Below are positions 23,716 to 36,259 of a stretch of 64,000 nt of DNA, piece after piece; the first letter of the stretch is position 1, and every line of letters begins with the position of its first letter. The notes beneath the pieces were generated by a model, which was given only the letters and a program-made list of their open reading frames with translations, was not told the origin of the DNA and ran no database searches. Source of the stretch: Tausonia pullulans (Eukaryota; Basidiomycota; Tremellomycetes; Cystofilobasidiales; Mrakiaceae); assembly GCA_951802195.1 (NCBI GenBank), contig OX637634.1, positions 682,001 to 746,000 on the forward strand. Reading direction: 5' to 3'. The translations under genes and the position numbers were made by a program.

Positions 23716-24572
23716 CTCCCTGTAAACAGGGAGAAAACCTTTTGATGCCAATTACTTCGTTGATACGAGTCTGCGCACACGGATGGCATGCTAATCAACT
23801 CACTAGTCTGCTGTCATGGACCCTCCGATGGGAACACAAATCGGGAGGGGGGGGGGATAGATTCAAAAGAATCCTGTGGGCTTTAGCATTTCCACTCTGT
23901 ACAAGCAAGCCTGGAGCAAACCGGGATTGGCTTTCAAGATATGTCCGAGGCTCCTCCTCTTGAGACTGTCGAGACTCTCTCTTTCCAAAGCCGGAGACAA
24001 GAGACCTCATCGAAATGTAGCGGTTGGACCCACTTGTCTCGCTGAGGGCGAGGCCAAAGCTAGGGTCAGGTCGCGACTGGCCGTCAGGTTTGCACACCCG
24101 CGGGCGTTTGCCTTCTTGCCTCTGCCCTTCACCTCCGCTCACTTCAAGACGCAAAGTTGGTGTCCTCTTCTCCCTTTCCTCTCCTTCCCATTCTTCCCTG
24201 TCAACACCTCCTTTCCTACACTGCGGCGGGATGATCGGGCGAACAAGTGGCAGCAGGTCTAGACGGAAGAGGAAGATGACCGCAAGGCCAGGCAGGCAGG
24301 ATGCAGGACGACACTGCTCTGGTTCTCGTCACGAGCCGAACCATGCTGCTAGCTGCTTGTCATAGCCGGCATGCTGGTAGCTGAGACGATAGTGTGCTGT
24401 TGTATCAGCTTTCTTGGTCTCGCTGTCGCCGTCTTTCTTCCTCACGTGGCCGGCAACTGTCCGCTGCTCGCGCTGGTCCTCCCTCCGCGGGGATCCTCTC
24501 TATCCCTCTTCGCCCACCCGCTTTACCTTCTCTTTCGAACCGCCTTCTGACCGCCGTCGCTTCCCTACCTAG
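23716..24572. other. Intergenic region upstream of eL20
   Basis: Contains a G run near 23848 and pyrimidine-rich sequence up to the eL20 ATG (24400-24570), as is common for ribosomal protein promoters. No gene seen. Confidence 0.5.
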
Positions 24573-25437
24573 ATGGGACGTTTCACTGAGTACCAGGTCC
24601 TTGGCCGCAAGCTTCCCACCGAGACCGATGCCGCGCCCAAGGTACGTTCGTTCTCCTTACTCTTGCGCGTCTTTTTCCTTATATTCACGTCTGTCTCTGT
24701 CTCTGCAGCTCTTCCGCATGAGGATCTTCGCGCCCAACGAGGTTGTCGCCAAGTCCCGCTTCTGGTACTTCCTCCGCCAGCTCCACAAGGTCAAGAAGGC
24801 CAACGGAGAGATCGTTGCCGTCAACACCGTACGTAGCTCCCCCTTGCAGCTTTCCCCCCACGCCGGCCTAGCTCCTAGAGCAGCCTTCAAGCGGCCCATT
24901 TTGACCGGAGTATACTCCGTGTTCGCTTCCATCCTCGCGGCCATCATGGTATCGTGATATTGTAGATCTCGGAGAAGAAGCCCCTTAAGGTCAAGAACTT
25001 CGGCATCTGGCTTCGCTACGACTCCCGCTCGGGAACTCACAAGTTCGTCGAGTCCTGCAGCGTCTGGCCCCGGCTTTCCCCTGCTGATCTCCGCTCTCCG
25101 TCCTTGCAGCATGTACAAGGAGTACCGTGAGCTTTCCCGCGTCGCCGCGGTCGAGTCCCTCTACCAGGACATGTCGGCCCGCCACCGTGCCCGCTTCCGC
25201 TCGATCCACATCCTCCGTGTTGTCGAGATCGAGAAGACCGCCGACATCCGCAGGCCTTACATCAAGCAGCTCCTCGTCCCGGGACTCAAGTTCCCCCTTC
25301 CCCACCGCATCCAGGTTCGTCGGTTGTGTTGTCTGAGCTTTGAACGCAGCTTGCTTACAGAGTTCTCGTCTTATCGCCGCCTCTTGCAGAAGTCGCGTGG
25401 CGTTTTCGCCGCCAACCGTCCTTCCACTTGGGCTTAA
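24573..25437 (+). CDS. RPL20: 60S ribosomal protein eL20 (L18a/L20)
   Basis: Component of the large cytosolic ribosomal subunit. The ATG gives [19 protein letters not shown], then [40 protein letters not shown], and RSGTHN joined across an intron (CACAA|C) to [27 protein letters not shown] and [21 protein letters not shown] final exon reads [15 protein letters not shown]-stop. Four introns, all GT/AG. Full length and colinear with the family; very C-rich third positions fit high expression. It is followed, head-to-tail after 0.9 kb, by the N-recognin gene. Confidence 0.97.
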
Positions 25438-26347
25438 GGGAAGAGTCTTCGAGGCTGGTGGACCCCATCACCAGTTCAGGAGAAGAGAAGAGGATTGCCC
25501 CGTGGATACTATCCATGGCCTCTTACGCAAAAGACCGAAGCTTCTTCTAAGCCTGGGACTAGCCTGAAAGCATGAGAGAAAGAGTTTTGTCCGCCTTTGA
25601 TGGGGCGCTTTGACCTACAAGCATGCATGCCTGTGAGAGCAAATCGATCTCGATGACCGTTCACCGTTGGTGACGACGCAATGGGGGAGAGGTTATTATC
25701 GGCGGACAGCTTGACGAACCGCTGGTGCAAGCCAGACTTAAGGCGTAAAACCGGTGCATGAGCCAAGCAACCTTTGCAAATGCCAGCACTACCGGGAGCA
25801 GCCACGACCTAGTGAGATGCTCAGATGAGGGAACAAATACAGCCTGAGTGACGGTGTAGGGAGACCGTGCGCCCCTCGAGGCACCCGCTTCTCGCGAGGG
25901 CTGCCCCCATCTCTCTCGACGTTCGCACCTCACACCCTCCACCTCACCCGGGCGGACATTACCTCTTCCGTTCCAGCTAGCCATCTCTGCCTTACCTTGC
26001 TTGGCTTTGTCTGCGACTAGTGGCAAGCAGACGACTTTTTGTGTCAGCATCCCCTTTCTGTTCGCCTTCGCGAGTTCGTGCGCCGACGACCATCACCGCT
26101 CCAGACGACCGAACTCATCAACTCTCGGCGCAGCTCTTCGTTTGGCAGTCCTCATCGGCTCTCAACTACTCTGCTCTATTGGCCGATACATATCCGTCTT
26201 TCCTCTTTGGCCCGGCCTCGACGTATCCCCTCGCTCTCCAGTCTGCATTCGACCGACTACTCACCACTCGGCCTCTCACTTGTCCACCCAGAGCTATAGC
26301 CCCACCTTCACCACCAGTGCTTCATCTAGAAGCCTCCAAGGAAGATC
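25438..26347. other. Intergenic region between eL20 and UBR1
   Basis: No recognisable gene. Sequence immediately upstream of the UBR1 start is pyrimidine-rich. Confidence 0.5.
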
Positions 26348-29300
26348 ATGTCCCACCCGCCTGGCAGACCGACAGCCCCTTCTGGGTCGAACCATCTCGA
26401 CCCTCATCGGCAGTGGCCCGACCGCTCCTCGGCTTCCTCGTCATCTCAGTCGCCTCCCGTTGAGCAGTCCAGCAGCCTCGGCGACCGACCGACTGGTTCG
26501 CATCTCTATTCGTTCTCGAACCTCTTCCGTCCCGGCCACCGCAGCGGCGGCAGCGCCAGCGGCGGTGGGGGAGGTGGAGTGGGCAATGGAAGGGGGATCG
26601 ACGCGTCTTCGCCTCGAGACAGCAGCTCCACCTCACCACCAACCCTGCCTCTTCCCTCCCCTCATCGAGACGAAGTCACTCCTTCGGCGCCTCTGCTTCC
26701 TAGTGAGCCTAGCCCAGCGATACCGGCGGTAACCTCCCCGACCCATCAACAACAGCAGCCGCACTTCTCTTGGTCTCCTCCGGGTTCAGCCTCCGCCGTC
26801 CCCGTTGAAGGCGACATTCAGTCGTCGACGGTGATGGATACTGTTACCACGGCCATCCCGGTGACGGCTCCAAAGGATTCTAACGATATCTCTGGCCAGT
26901 TGGCTCAGCTGGCGAGGAGAAGGTGCGTCTCATCCTCGTGGCCCTCCCTGCTGCTTTCTGACAACGACGACGCGTGCCCTCCCCCACGCAAGACAACATC
27001 GCTTCACTCCTGTTGCTCGCGCCGAGGTGACTCGGATTCTTTGCACATCGCTTTGGCAGGCGCACCCACATCTCTTCCTGTCTGGCTTGGTCCCAGCGAC
27101 CCTGCCTGAATGGGAGACATTTAAGTTGAGCGAGGCTCAGGCTCAGGCGCCACCAATTGACGCGTCGGACATTAAGGGCAAGGGTCGGGAGCGGGACGCG
27201 CCTGTACGACAGAGTTTGCGACGGAAATGCGAAAAGGGGTTTGAAAAGGGCGACATCATCTACCGGTGCAAGTGTGTAATGGTCGCTGTGATAGTGTGGG
27301 CACTCAACTCACCTTCACGCTGACCCGGGTCTCCCCTTCACAGGCACTGCAGCGTCTCCGAATCTTTCGCACTCCTCTGTTCGACGTGCTATGACTCGAG
27401 CGCCCACGTCGATCACACCGTCACCCTGCGCGTCGCAACGGGTCCCGGGGACTTCTGCTCGTGTGGCGACGCTGAGGTCTGGTCCAACCCGCCGCTCTGC
27501 AGCACCCACGTCGCCGCTGCCATTTCTTTCTCGGCCCCACCACCCGCCTCTAATGCCATAGACACATTGAAAACGGATGCCGATTCCTCTCTTCCTCCCA
27601 AGCCGAGCTCTCTGCCATTCGAGGTGCGGGACTCGCTCCGACGGACGATCACCTCCATCCTCGACTACATCCTTGAAACTCTCGACCTCTCCCCGGACGA
27701 GACGAGTCTGCCCAAGTCGGAGGCTGAGCTCCGAGCTCAACCGACGGCCGAGCCTCCGTCCGCCGGTGTGGATCTGATTGAGCGGCCTCCGGGATGGTCG
27801 TGCGTTCTCTGGAACGACGAGAAGCATACGAGGGAGGACGTGACGGTCCAGCTGGAGGATGCCGTCGGATGGAACTACCAACAGGGTTGGGCGTGCGCAG
27901 AGCGTGTTCACGTTGAGGTCTGTCTCTATTCCCCTTCCTAGGTATGGCTGCCGTCGTCCTGATGCCTGAGCGTGTCTCTCTTTCTCTTCAGGGCCGTGAT
28001 ATCGTCGAGACGTCGGCCCTCATCCCGCGGCTGCTCCATATGGCGCACACGCTCGGCTACATCGACCTCGGCGTCACCCTTCGCTCGGCGTACGACACGT
28101 TCCGCGAGTCGGTTTCGGCCGCGATGCTCACGTTCCTGCTGGACCTTTGCTCGTGCTCCGTCGGCGACGATCCGCACCTCTTCCAGGCAGTCCTAGCCGA
28201 GGCTTTCCTTACCCCGCGCCTCCCAGAGAAGGACACGACTCCGCTCCGGACGGCCGCGGGCGTTGCTCGGTTGTGGCCTCAGCATTCATTCTCTTCCGCT
28301 GGCGACCAGCCTGTTAAGGAGCTCGAGGTTACTCTGAGCGGACAGCTCATGCGGATTGACTGGCTGCTCGTCTACCACTCGAGGTGGTGGAAGAAACCGA
28401 GGTCCGAGTTCCAGCAGCTCTTCACGCGGGTTGTCATGCTCAGCGGCGACACACGCCTCCAGATGGGTGAGTCCAAGGCTGCTCGTGTCATTTCTGCGCT
28501 GACGCTGACAGCCTCCTTTCTCCAGCGACGAGCTTCGCCAAGGTCTTTCACCGGCTCATTGAGATCTTCCTCTTCATCGACCGCGAGTCGGAGCACTGCA
28601 CAGCCTCCTTCGCCTCGCGGCTTTACCCAATCCCGGCGGTTGCGACGCACGTTGCGCGCTCGCAGGATCTCCTCGTGCGGTATCTCCAAGTCCTCCGATC
28701 CTTCTACACAAATCAGTTTGAGGGCAAGCGCATGCGACTTCCTCCGGCTCCAGGCAAGCGCGTCGAGCCTGATACGGAGGCATTCAAGATGAAGAAGGCC
28801 GCCCCGCTCTTCAGCCATCTCAAAGAACTCCTTGGCTCACCGGGCGTTCAGCAGCAGATTACCCGCCGACCCCTCCTCCATCAGGAGGCCCTCAGCCTAT
28901 TTGAGATCTTCACGTGCATGAATTCCAACATCCGAGCGGCAAACCATCACGTCGAGTACGAGTCCGAAGCCTGGGTCAAGGCCTTTCAGGTCTCTGGCGA
29001 GCTTGGCCGCGTCGCCCGTAACTGGGCCGAGGCCTACAGTCAAGGCGATGCGGTCGCTGTCATCTCCGCCATTGGGGCAACCGTCAAGCAGCTGCAAGCT
29101 GTCTTTGATCGACGCAAGCCTCAGGGCACCCCCGGTGGTCCTCCTGGAGACAGCGATCTTGTCACGCTCGATCCGATCAAGTTCCCTCCGGCCAAGTACC
29201 ACGAGGTCTCCTTTGGCAGCAAGAAATTTACCGTTGTGCAGTTCGAGGTCGCTTCGCAGCATGTCAGCTTCCATAATCCGCTGCACTGGCTCCTCGCGGG

Positions 29301-32300
29301 CTTGCTCAAGCAGGTGTCTCTGCTCAGCTCGCTTGACACACCACTCCGGCTCATCCAGGGCCTCGGCCACCAGCTACGCCTCGGTCCGTCAGGACCGGGC
29401 GAGGTTGCTCTCGGTGAAGTCCAGCATCAGGCGAGCGTTATCCTCCGGCTCTTGGAGTACCCCTTGCGTGGTCAGTCTCCCCTTGCTTTCCTTCTCCCCT
29501 CTCCTGACGGCGGCGTTGTTGATTTTCTCCCCTCTTCATTTCTTTTTAATAAGTCATCGTCTACGTTGCCCAGCTCCGGAATGGGCTTTGGGTCCGCAAT
29601 GGCCAGAACATGCGCCAGCAGCACCACCACTATCGCGAGCACACGGCCCTTGGCGTCCGCGAGGTCGCCTGGGACAACGACGTTTTCCTTATCCAGGTTG
29701 CCTTCTGCGCGCTCGACCCGGACCTTGTTATCGCGACGATTCTTGACAGGTTCTCGCTCGTCCACTGGTTCTCCGGCAGCATAGAGCACCCGCTTTACGC
29801 GCACCCGTCGGCGGGCATAGTCGAAGAGCTCCTCATGCTCCTCATCATTTGTCTTAGCGAGCCCGCCAACGTCGCCGCCTGGCCGACGCCTCGCTTTGCC
29901 CGGCGGGAGATTGTCCATGCTTTAGTCCTGGGCCCTTCGACGTACTCGGACCTCATCAAGAAGCTCCCCGAGCGAGCGAGCGACTGCCTTGGCCTCGCCT
30001 CGATTCTCCGCGAGGTTGCGACGTATCGCGCGCCGGAAACGGCGAACGACGTGGGGCTCTATGAACTCAAGGACGAGTGCTACGCCGAGATCAACCCACT
30101 CTTCCACCACTTCTCGCGCAATCAGAAGCAAGAGGTCGAGGATCTCCTCGAGAAGCGACACCGTAAGCGTAATGGCGACAAGAAGGACTACCTCCACATT
30201 CCCCAGCCTATTGAGATTCCCTTCGGACCGTATAAGGACCTTCCGCGGGTGTTCAGCTCGACGTTCCTTCCGCAGATCATCTTCTTCACCTTTCATAACC
30301 TCATCCCGCTCCACCGGCTCGCCAACAAGGAAGGTCCCGCTGAGGGCGGCAAGACGCGCGAGTCACAGGAGTCGGTCCTCGAGCTCGCGCTTCATCTCAC
30401 GATGCTTTGTCTTCAACAAGAGCCCGCCAAGTTCTCCCTCGCCGCAGTTCAGACTCAGTATCTCCCGGGATGCACGCTTTCCAAGCTGCTTTGCGCGATC
30501 GAGCACGAGGAGCTTTTCCGCAACATCAAGCATCGCATCGGGTGGTGTCTCGACGTTGTCCAGCGCCATCAGCGGGATGGGGATCTTCCGGAGCGGATTC
30601 GCTTGCCGGCCAAGTCTGCGGGGACGACCTCGGGCACTCCTCGTAAGGCCAAGGCTGCGGCTCGGCAAGCGGCCATCATGCAGCAGTTCTCCAAGGATCA
30701 GCAGGCCTTCCTCGACGCCCACGGTGACGAGGACGACGAGATGGAGGACGAGGCGGATGACGACGAGATCGTTTATGGGCCTTGCATGGTCTGCCAGGAA
30801 GACTGCACCTCGCGCGTCGCGTGTGGCTCCATGGCGCTTATCCAGCCGTCCAAACTCGTCCGACTCTCGCCAATGAACGCGCTACCTTGGCTTGAGGAGG
30901 CGCTCGACGTCCCGCCAAACTTAGACCGAACGCCGCTCGAGCAGACTGGAGAGGACAACAACAATGACGACGACGATACGATGATGTCGGACGGGCCCAA
31001 GTTGCCATCGACGCCGCCGCAGCAGCCGACGATCCCGGACTCGTTCCCGCTGAATAACTTCAAGTTTGGGCTCTACACCTCGACGTGCGGCCACCTCATG
31101 CACCTCGACTGCTTCGAGGGTTACACAAAGACTACCGAAAACCGGCATCATTCCCAGGCGGCACGGAATCATCCGGAGAACGTCGCCCGGCGTGAATTTA
31201 ACTGTCCGCTCTGTAAGAGCCTCGGAAACGTGCTTCTGCCGATGCAGAACCCGTACGACCGGCCGGGCAAGCCAATCAAGAGCGACGACCTTCTCCTCCG
31301 CGACTGGCTACGGTTCATTAACACCGAGGCTCTCCGCGATGTCCCTGACACGGCAATGATGTTTCAACACCGAACCGAGACGGGGGAGTTGCCTCCGCTC
31401 TTCGCTGACGCCATCTCCGAGGTCGTCGTCCCTGAGCAAGAAAAATCGCCCCTCTTTGACTCGACCCGCCGCATGCTCAGCGACCTCTTCGCCGTCGTCC
31501 GACCCATTTCGATGCAATCGGCTCACCTTCGCGGCCGAGGCTCGCACGAATCGCTCATGCAGGAGCGGCCTGTTCAGGGCATGTATCTCCCGGACGAGCT
31601 CGTCGCGTGGACCATCGCTGGCCTCGAGATCACTCAGCGTGGCCAGGGTCATGAGGGCGACTCAGTGACGGCGTCGCTCAACGTCGCGACGACTCAGCTG
31701 CTCAAATGTCTGCTTGGATCGCTGCGTCTCGCGGCCTTCTCAAGCTTGGGCGGCACGGCTGGCCTCACTAGCGCTCGATACGGGCTTTTTGCGCGCCTTC
31801 TCCCAGAGTGGTACCGTGACAACAAAATCTCGACTCCGATCCTCCTCCGTGACCCGCTCGGGATGCTCGTCGAGGGCGCCGCGGTCGCGTACGAATACCT
31901 GCAGCCGATCCTCGTCCTCACTTACTATGCCGAGGTCTGCCGCGCCGTCATTGGCCTCCTCCACCTCCTCCGGTCCTTCCCCGGCCGGCCGACTTCATGG
32001 CTGAAGATCACCGAGGTCGAGGCCACTCACGCTAAGGAGATCTTTGGCAACGTCCGCCAGCTCGTCGGCTCAATGTGCTCTCACTCGCGCATCCTGCAGT
32101 TCGAGGTGACCGAATATCTCCTTTGCCTCTCAGATGACGTCCTTGCTCGGCTCCTCTACGCCTACACCCTCCCCTTTGTCCGGCGCGCAGCCCTTCTTCA
32201 TAGCATCGTCCGCTCGAACCAGCCTTCGTCATCGTCGCTCCTCTCGGAGGCGACGGCGAGCCTCGACTCATCTGCGAGCGAATATCTTCGGCTGCTAACC

Positions 32301-33184
32301 TCTCTAAGCATCCCTATCCCTGCCATCGCTCTCGCCTCGCCTCCCGGTTCGCCCGTCCCGCCCGCGGCAGCCTCTATCTCCGACACCGTATCTTCATACC
32401 TCAAGCAGTTCTCGGCATTCTATGGCCCACGCTCGCAGACGTCGCTAATCCGGCTTGAATATCCGGCAATCTACACGCTCGCCCGGCTGCCAGACAGCCT
32501 TGAGGGTGTCTTTGCCCGCTACGGCCGGCGCGTGTGCCCCAACTGCCAAACGATACCCGCCAGCATGGCTGTCTGCCTCTTCTGCGGTGAGGGCGTATGT
32601 GTCGGCGTCAGCTGCTGCCGTGAAGATGTCCCGGGCGCAGCAGAGGGACTGGGGGAGTGCAACCTCCACATGCGCAGGTATGTTTCTTTCTCATGCTGCC
32701 TCCCGACATCATCCCGACATCATCCTGACTCGCTGACATACATTCCGTCAACCAAGATGTAACGCCCCGATCGGCATCTATCTTGACCTCCGCAAGTGGC
32801 AGATCCTTTGGCTTTGGGCAGGCAGCGGATCCTGGGGCCCGAATTTTTATCTCGACATCCACGGCGTGCGTCGACAGGAAGTTTTCATCCTCTGATCGAC
32901 GAAGGATTCTACTGAAACGCTCTTCTCTTCCCCTACACTCTCTAGGAGCTTGACCAGTCGATGAAGCGTGGCTTCCCCCAGTACCTCCACAAGCCGAGGT
33001 TCGACGAGGTCCGCAAGACGTGGTTAACGCACGGTGTGCCGAGCTTTGTCGCGCGAAAGATGGAGGCGCTTCTGTGAGTCTTCGTCGAGGGTCCTGTCCT
33101 GCTATGATGTTCTAACCAGAGGCAATGCTGACGTTTTATCTTCTTTGGGCTTTCAGGGATGGAGGAGGGTGGGGAGCGCAATGA
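26348..33184 (+). CDS. UBR1: E3 ubiquitin ligase N-recognin (UBR1 family)
   Basis: Recognises destabilising N-terminal residues and ubiquitinates N-degron substrates with an E2. The start MSHPPGRPTAPSGSNHL opens a Ser/Gly-rich N-terminus. The UBR box (27225-27510) reads KCEKGFEKGDIIYRCK, HCSVSESFALLCSTCY, HVDHTVTLRV and GDFCSCGDAEVW with its zinc cysteines and histidines. A ClpS-like adaptor segment, WSCVLWNDEKHTREDV, lies at about 27800. A large exon (29610-32680) holds the winged-helix region and the RING (CMVCQEDC, CGHLMHLDCF, CPLCKSL; 30786-31215). It also holds the C-terminal zinc cap starting CPNCQTIPASMAVCLFCGEG. Later exons give GIYLDLRKWQILWLW and KPRFDEVRKTWLTHGVPSF. A last intron 33074-33156 yields LLDGGGWGAQ-stop; reading through instead stops at once. 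About 2,000 residues, normal for UBR1. Confidence 0.95.
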
Positions 33185-33445
33185 AGGAGAATCCAACCGT
33201 GTGCGAGCGCGCGGTGTCTGCTCCTCTTAGTCGTTATCACCGTCATTAATCCATAGACACTATTTCGATTAAATTTCTTTCTATGGGTGTCTCAAGCAAG
33301 AGAGGGTAGGCGATGCCAGATGGGGAGAGAGAGCACCTATCTCCTCAGTCACCCGTCGCTTGGTCCCTCGAGACGCGTGGCCACACTTCGGCGATGCACG
33401 TCTCTCTTCTCAACAACCATCATCCTCTTCGACCAGCTTCTGCAA

Positions 33446-34416
33446 ATGCCTTTCTATATACCGTGAGACTTCTCTTCAGACTTCCGGGTCATGTCAGCAC
33501 TGGCGGCCGCTAACATACGCTCGCTGCAACCACGCGTGCTCCTAGCCGTCGACCGACACTCCTCGCTCTCCTCCTCTCCCTTCTTGTCCTCTCCGCCCTT
33601 CCCGTCAATGCTGCCGGTACTCGGTCATCCTCAATCAACTCGAAGACGATTGGCAGCGCGTTGAAACCGCGCTGGGCCGCGGCAGGCCAGCGACAGGCGC
33701 TCTCCGACGAGGACTACGACTGCCGGCCCTTCGGCGAGTGCGAGGCGTGCCCTCCGAATCAGGTGTGTCATACTGCAAACAGTCTTTAGAACAGTCTCCA
33801 TGATCTTTGCGATACGTTCGATATGTACTGGAGGCCCGACAGCGAAGGCGGTTCACGTCACGACGAGGGCGTCTAACCCCAATGCTCTCCCCATCGCGTC
33901 GCCTGACCAACCATTTGGCCCCTCCTACCCAAAGGCTGACCCAAGTCATTGATATTCTTGAACGGTCCTATCAGTTGTCTGAGCCTTTCTGCCAGCCTTA
34001 TGGCAACCGGCGGCTCCTCCATTGTGTTCCCTCGAGCCTCCCCCACCATCCTCCTTCGAAGTCCTCATCGTCATCGCACAACAGCGGCGGCAGCAGCAGC
34101 AGCAGTGAGCAACACTCTCAGGAGATCCCTGCCTGGGAGGCATGCGGCAAGTCGCCCTCGAAGGAGCTGAAGGATTACTGGGAGTTTGTTGTACGTGCCG
34201 CTGTCTCTTCGTCATATCTATGATGCTGCTCCTCGCTAATGCATCTACTCGCAGACTGCCAATGTCCTTTTCTTCATCGTATCTATGACGGTCCTTACCC
34301 TCAGAGGCCGCAAGCTTGCCAACATCCAGTATCGGATGCTTGCCGCGCGGATCGGGCTCCCTGGCGTGATGGGTGGCGGAAGCGGAGGGACGCGGTTCCT
34401 GGGCTTCAGCCTTTGA
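33446..34416 (+). CDS. JTB-like single-pass membrane protein
   Basis: A 17-nt first exon (33446-33462, MPFYIP) splices to RRPTLLALLLSLLVLSALPV, forming a clean signal peptide ending near NAAG. The luminal part has paired cysteines: DYDCRPFGECEACPPNQ, then (after an intron) FCQPYGNRRLLHC, a Ser-rich loop, and AWEACGKSPSKELKDYWEFV. A transmembrane helix NVLFFIVSMTVLTLRG and a basic tail RKLANIQYRMLAARIG follow, ending GFSL-stop. The cysteine layout followed by xFWxFx and one C-terminal membrane helix resembles the animal jumping-translocation-breakpoint (JTB) protein. That match is by recalled pattern only; function unknown. Confidence 0.6.
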
Positions 34417-34653
34417 TTTTCGTCTACAGATGTATGGAATAGACATCCTTCTCTAGTGGCAGAATTCAGCTACGAGGATGTGCTTGGCTTGGTCGGTAGG
34501 CGATGTTTGGCAGGAAACGAGGAGCGAGACGCGTCTTTGCCCTCTCATCTCCGCTAACCTCCACCTTCGCGCTCTCGCGACAACGACCCTGTCCGGCTTC
34601 CCCTAGCCCTTCTCCCGTCTTTCCTGTCTCCATCCCTTTTTGCCTCATCTACT

Positions 34654-36115
34654 ATGGCCCCATCAGCAGCGCCCTACGGCAACTATGCCCATTACTACAC
34701 CAAGCGCAAAGTCTCGCTCCTCGTCGGCGACCCCCGGATTGCGCTCCTCCCGCGCAAGTGGACTGAGGGCGCCCGGATTTGCGACATTGGTTGCAACTCG
34801 GGGAACGTGTCGGTTGAGCTGGGTGAGACTGGCGCTTGCTTGGAGAGGGATGCTGGATGCTGAGCAGGCACTGACGCGCGCCTCGACGCGTCTTGCTGTG
34901 TCCTCCATGCTCGCTCCTCTACAGGTCAACAGTCGGGCGCCTTGCATGTTCATGGCGTCGACATCGACGACTCACTCATCCGGAAAGCCCATACTCACCT
35001 CGCCTACGTCCACTCTCTCCAGGGCAAGTCCACGAACGAGCCGAACCATTTCCCGCTCAGTCTCGTCAAGACGCACGGCTTCCTCCCGATTCCTTCACCT
35101 CCGACACCAGCAAGCGCTGGGTCCTCCTCCTTTCCAAACAACGTGACTTTTTCAGTGGAAGATTTCGTTATCTCGCCGCTGGACACCTCAACGACGGGTC
35201 GGTACGACCTCATCCTCGCGTGCGTCCAAGCTGTCCTGTTCGGTCGCACCTGTCTGTCTATTTCCCTTTCCCCCCTGACGGCCCCACGCCAGTTTCTCCT
35301 TGAGCAAATGGATCCATCTTCACCACCTCGACACGGGTCTCATCCGATTCTTTCAGAAAGTGTATGATGCACTCGCCGAGGGAGGGAGGTTCGTGTTAGA
35401 GAAGCAGGCTTGGGGCGGGTACAAGGATGGCGCGAAGAAAGGGGGTGGAGTGAGTAGTCGCGTTTCTCCTTTCTCCAACCGCTCCCTCCCTCGAGATAGT
35501 CTTCTCTCTCTCTCAAGGACATGTGCGCGAGAGAGGCAATGCATCCTCGTCGTCGTCGAGAAGAACCCTCCCCCCTCATACACGCGCTCTCTCTTTCCAT
35601 CGCTGATCTAACATCTCTCTCCTCTCCTGCTTCTCCCCATCCGCAGAATCTCAAAGCCAACCTCAAACTCCTCACTCTCCGCCCAACGGACTTCTCTCGC
35701 CTTCTTCAATCGATCGGCTTCGTCGAGGATTCGCCGCTGATCCCTCCGGAGCCGGCGGGGAGCAAGAGTGGTGGTGGCGGCGCGGAAGGTGTGTCCGAAG
35801 ACAAGGCTCAGACGTTTCCTTCTTTTGCCCGGGCTGATGGAACGCTGATCTGCATTCATTGTTATGTTTGGGGTTGGGCGGTTAGGCTTCGATCGGCCGA
35901 TGGAGGTGTTCCGGAAACCGCGTCGAGGCGAGGTGGAGGCAGCAGCCGCGTCCGGAACCGCCACTGCTGCTGACGGGGAGAAGGATAAGGTGGACGAGCC
36001 CCCAGCAAAGGAAAAGACGAAGGAGAAGAAGAAGCGCAGCTTGGAGGAGAAGGAGGGTGGAAAAGAGAAGAAAAGGAAGAAAGAGAAGCCGACGACTGGC
36101 GATGCAGGTCGATAA
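34654..36115 (+). CDS. Bin3/MePCE-type RNA 5'-phosphate methyltransferase
   Basis: SAM-dependent enzyme that caps the 5' gamma-phosphate of small RNAs; the animal enzyme acts on 7SK and U6, and the fission-yeast homologue Bmc1 is reported to act with telomerase and U6 RNA. The start gives YGNYAHYYTKRKVSLLVGDP, the Bin3 entry motif, followed by ARICDIGCNSGNVSVEL (SAM loop). Next come HVHGVDIDDSLIRKA, VTFSVEDFV, YDLILA joined to FSLSKWIHLHHLDTGLIRFF (Bin3 signature) and GGRFVLEKQAWGGYKD. The tail FDRPMEVFRKP is followed by a Lys/Glu-rich stretch (about 35980-36110), probably nuclear-targeting. Five or six introns. The terminal exon phase (GCGGAAG|GC) is exact. The RNA substrate here is inference. 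Confidence 0.88.
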
Positions 36116-36259
36116 TGACTTCAGAGACGTACGCAAGATTGTATTTGTATCTATTTTGCGTGGGCCCAACATGCAAAAGAGAGAGAGAGAGAGAGAGAGA
36201 AGTAAAGAGTATGTCCATGCAAGCTCTAACGAAAGAAAAACAAGAAAAAGATGAAGGTC

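Noticed and set aside
27225-27510. Plant-type zinc finger or separate gene
   Set aside because: Cysteine/histidine spacing is the UBR box and it is continuous with the downstream N-recognin.
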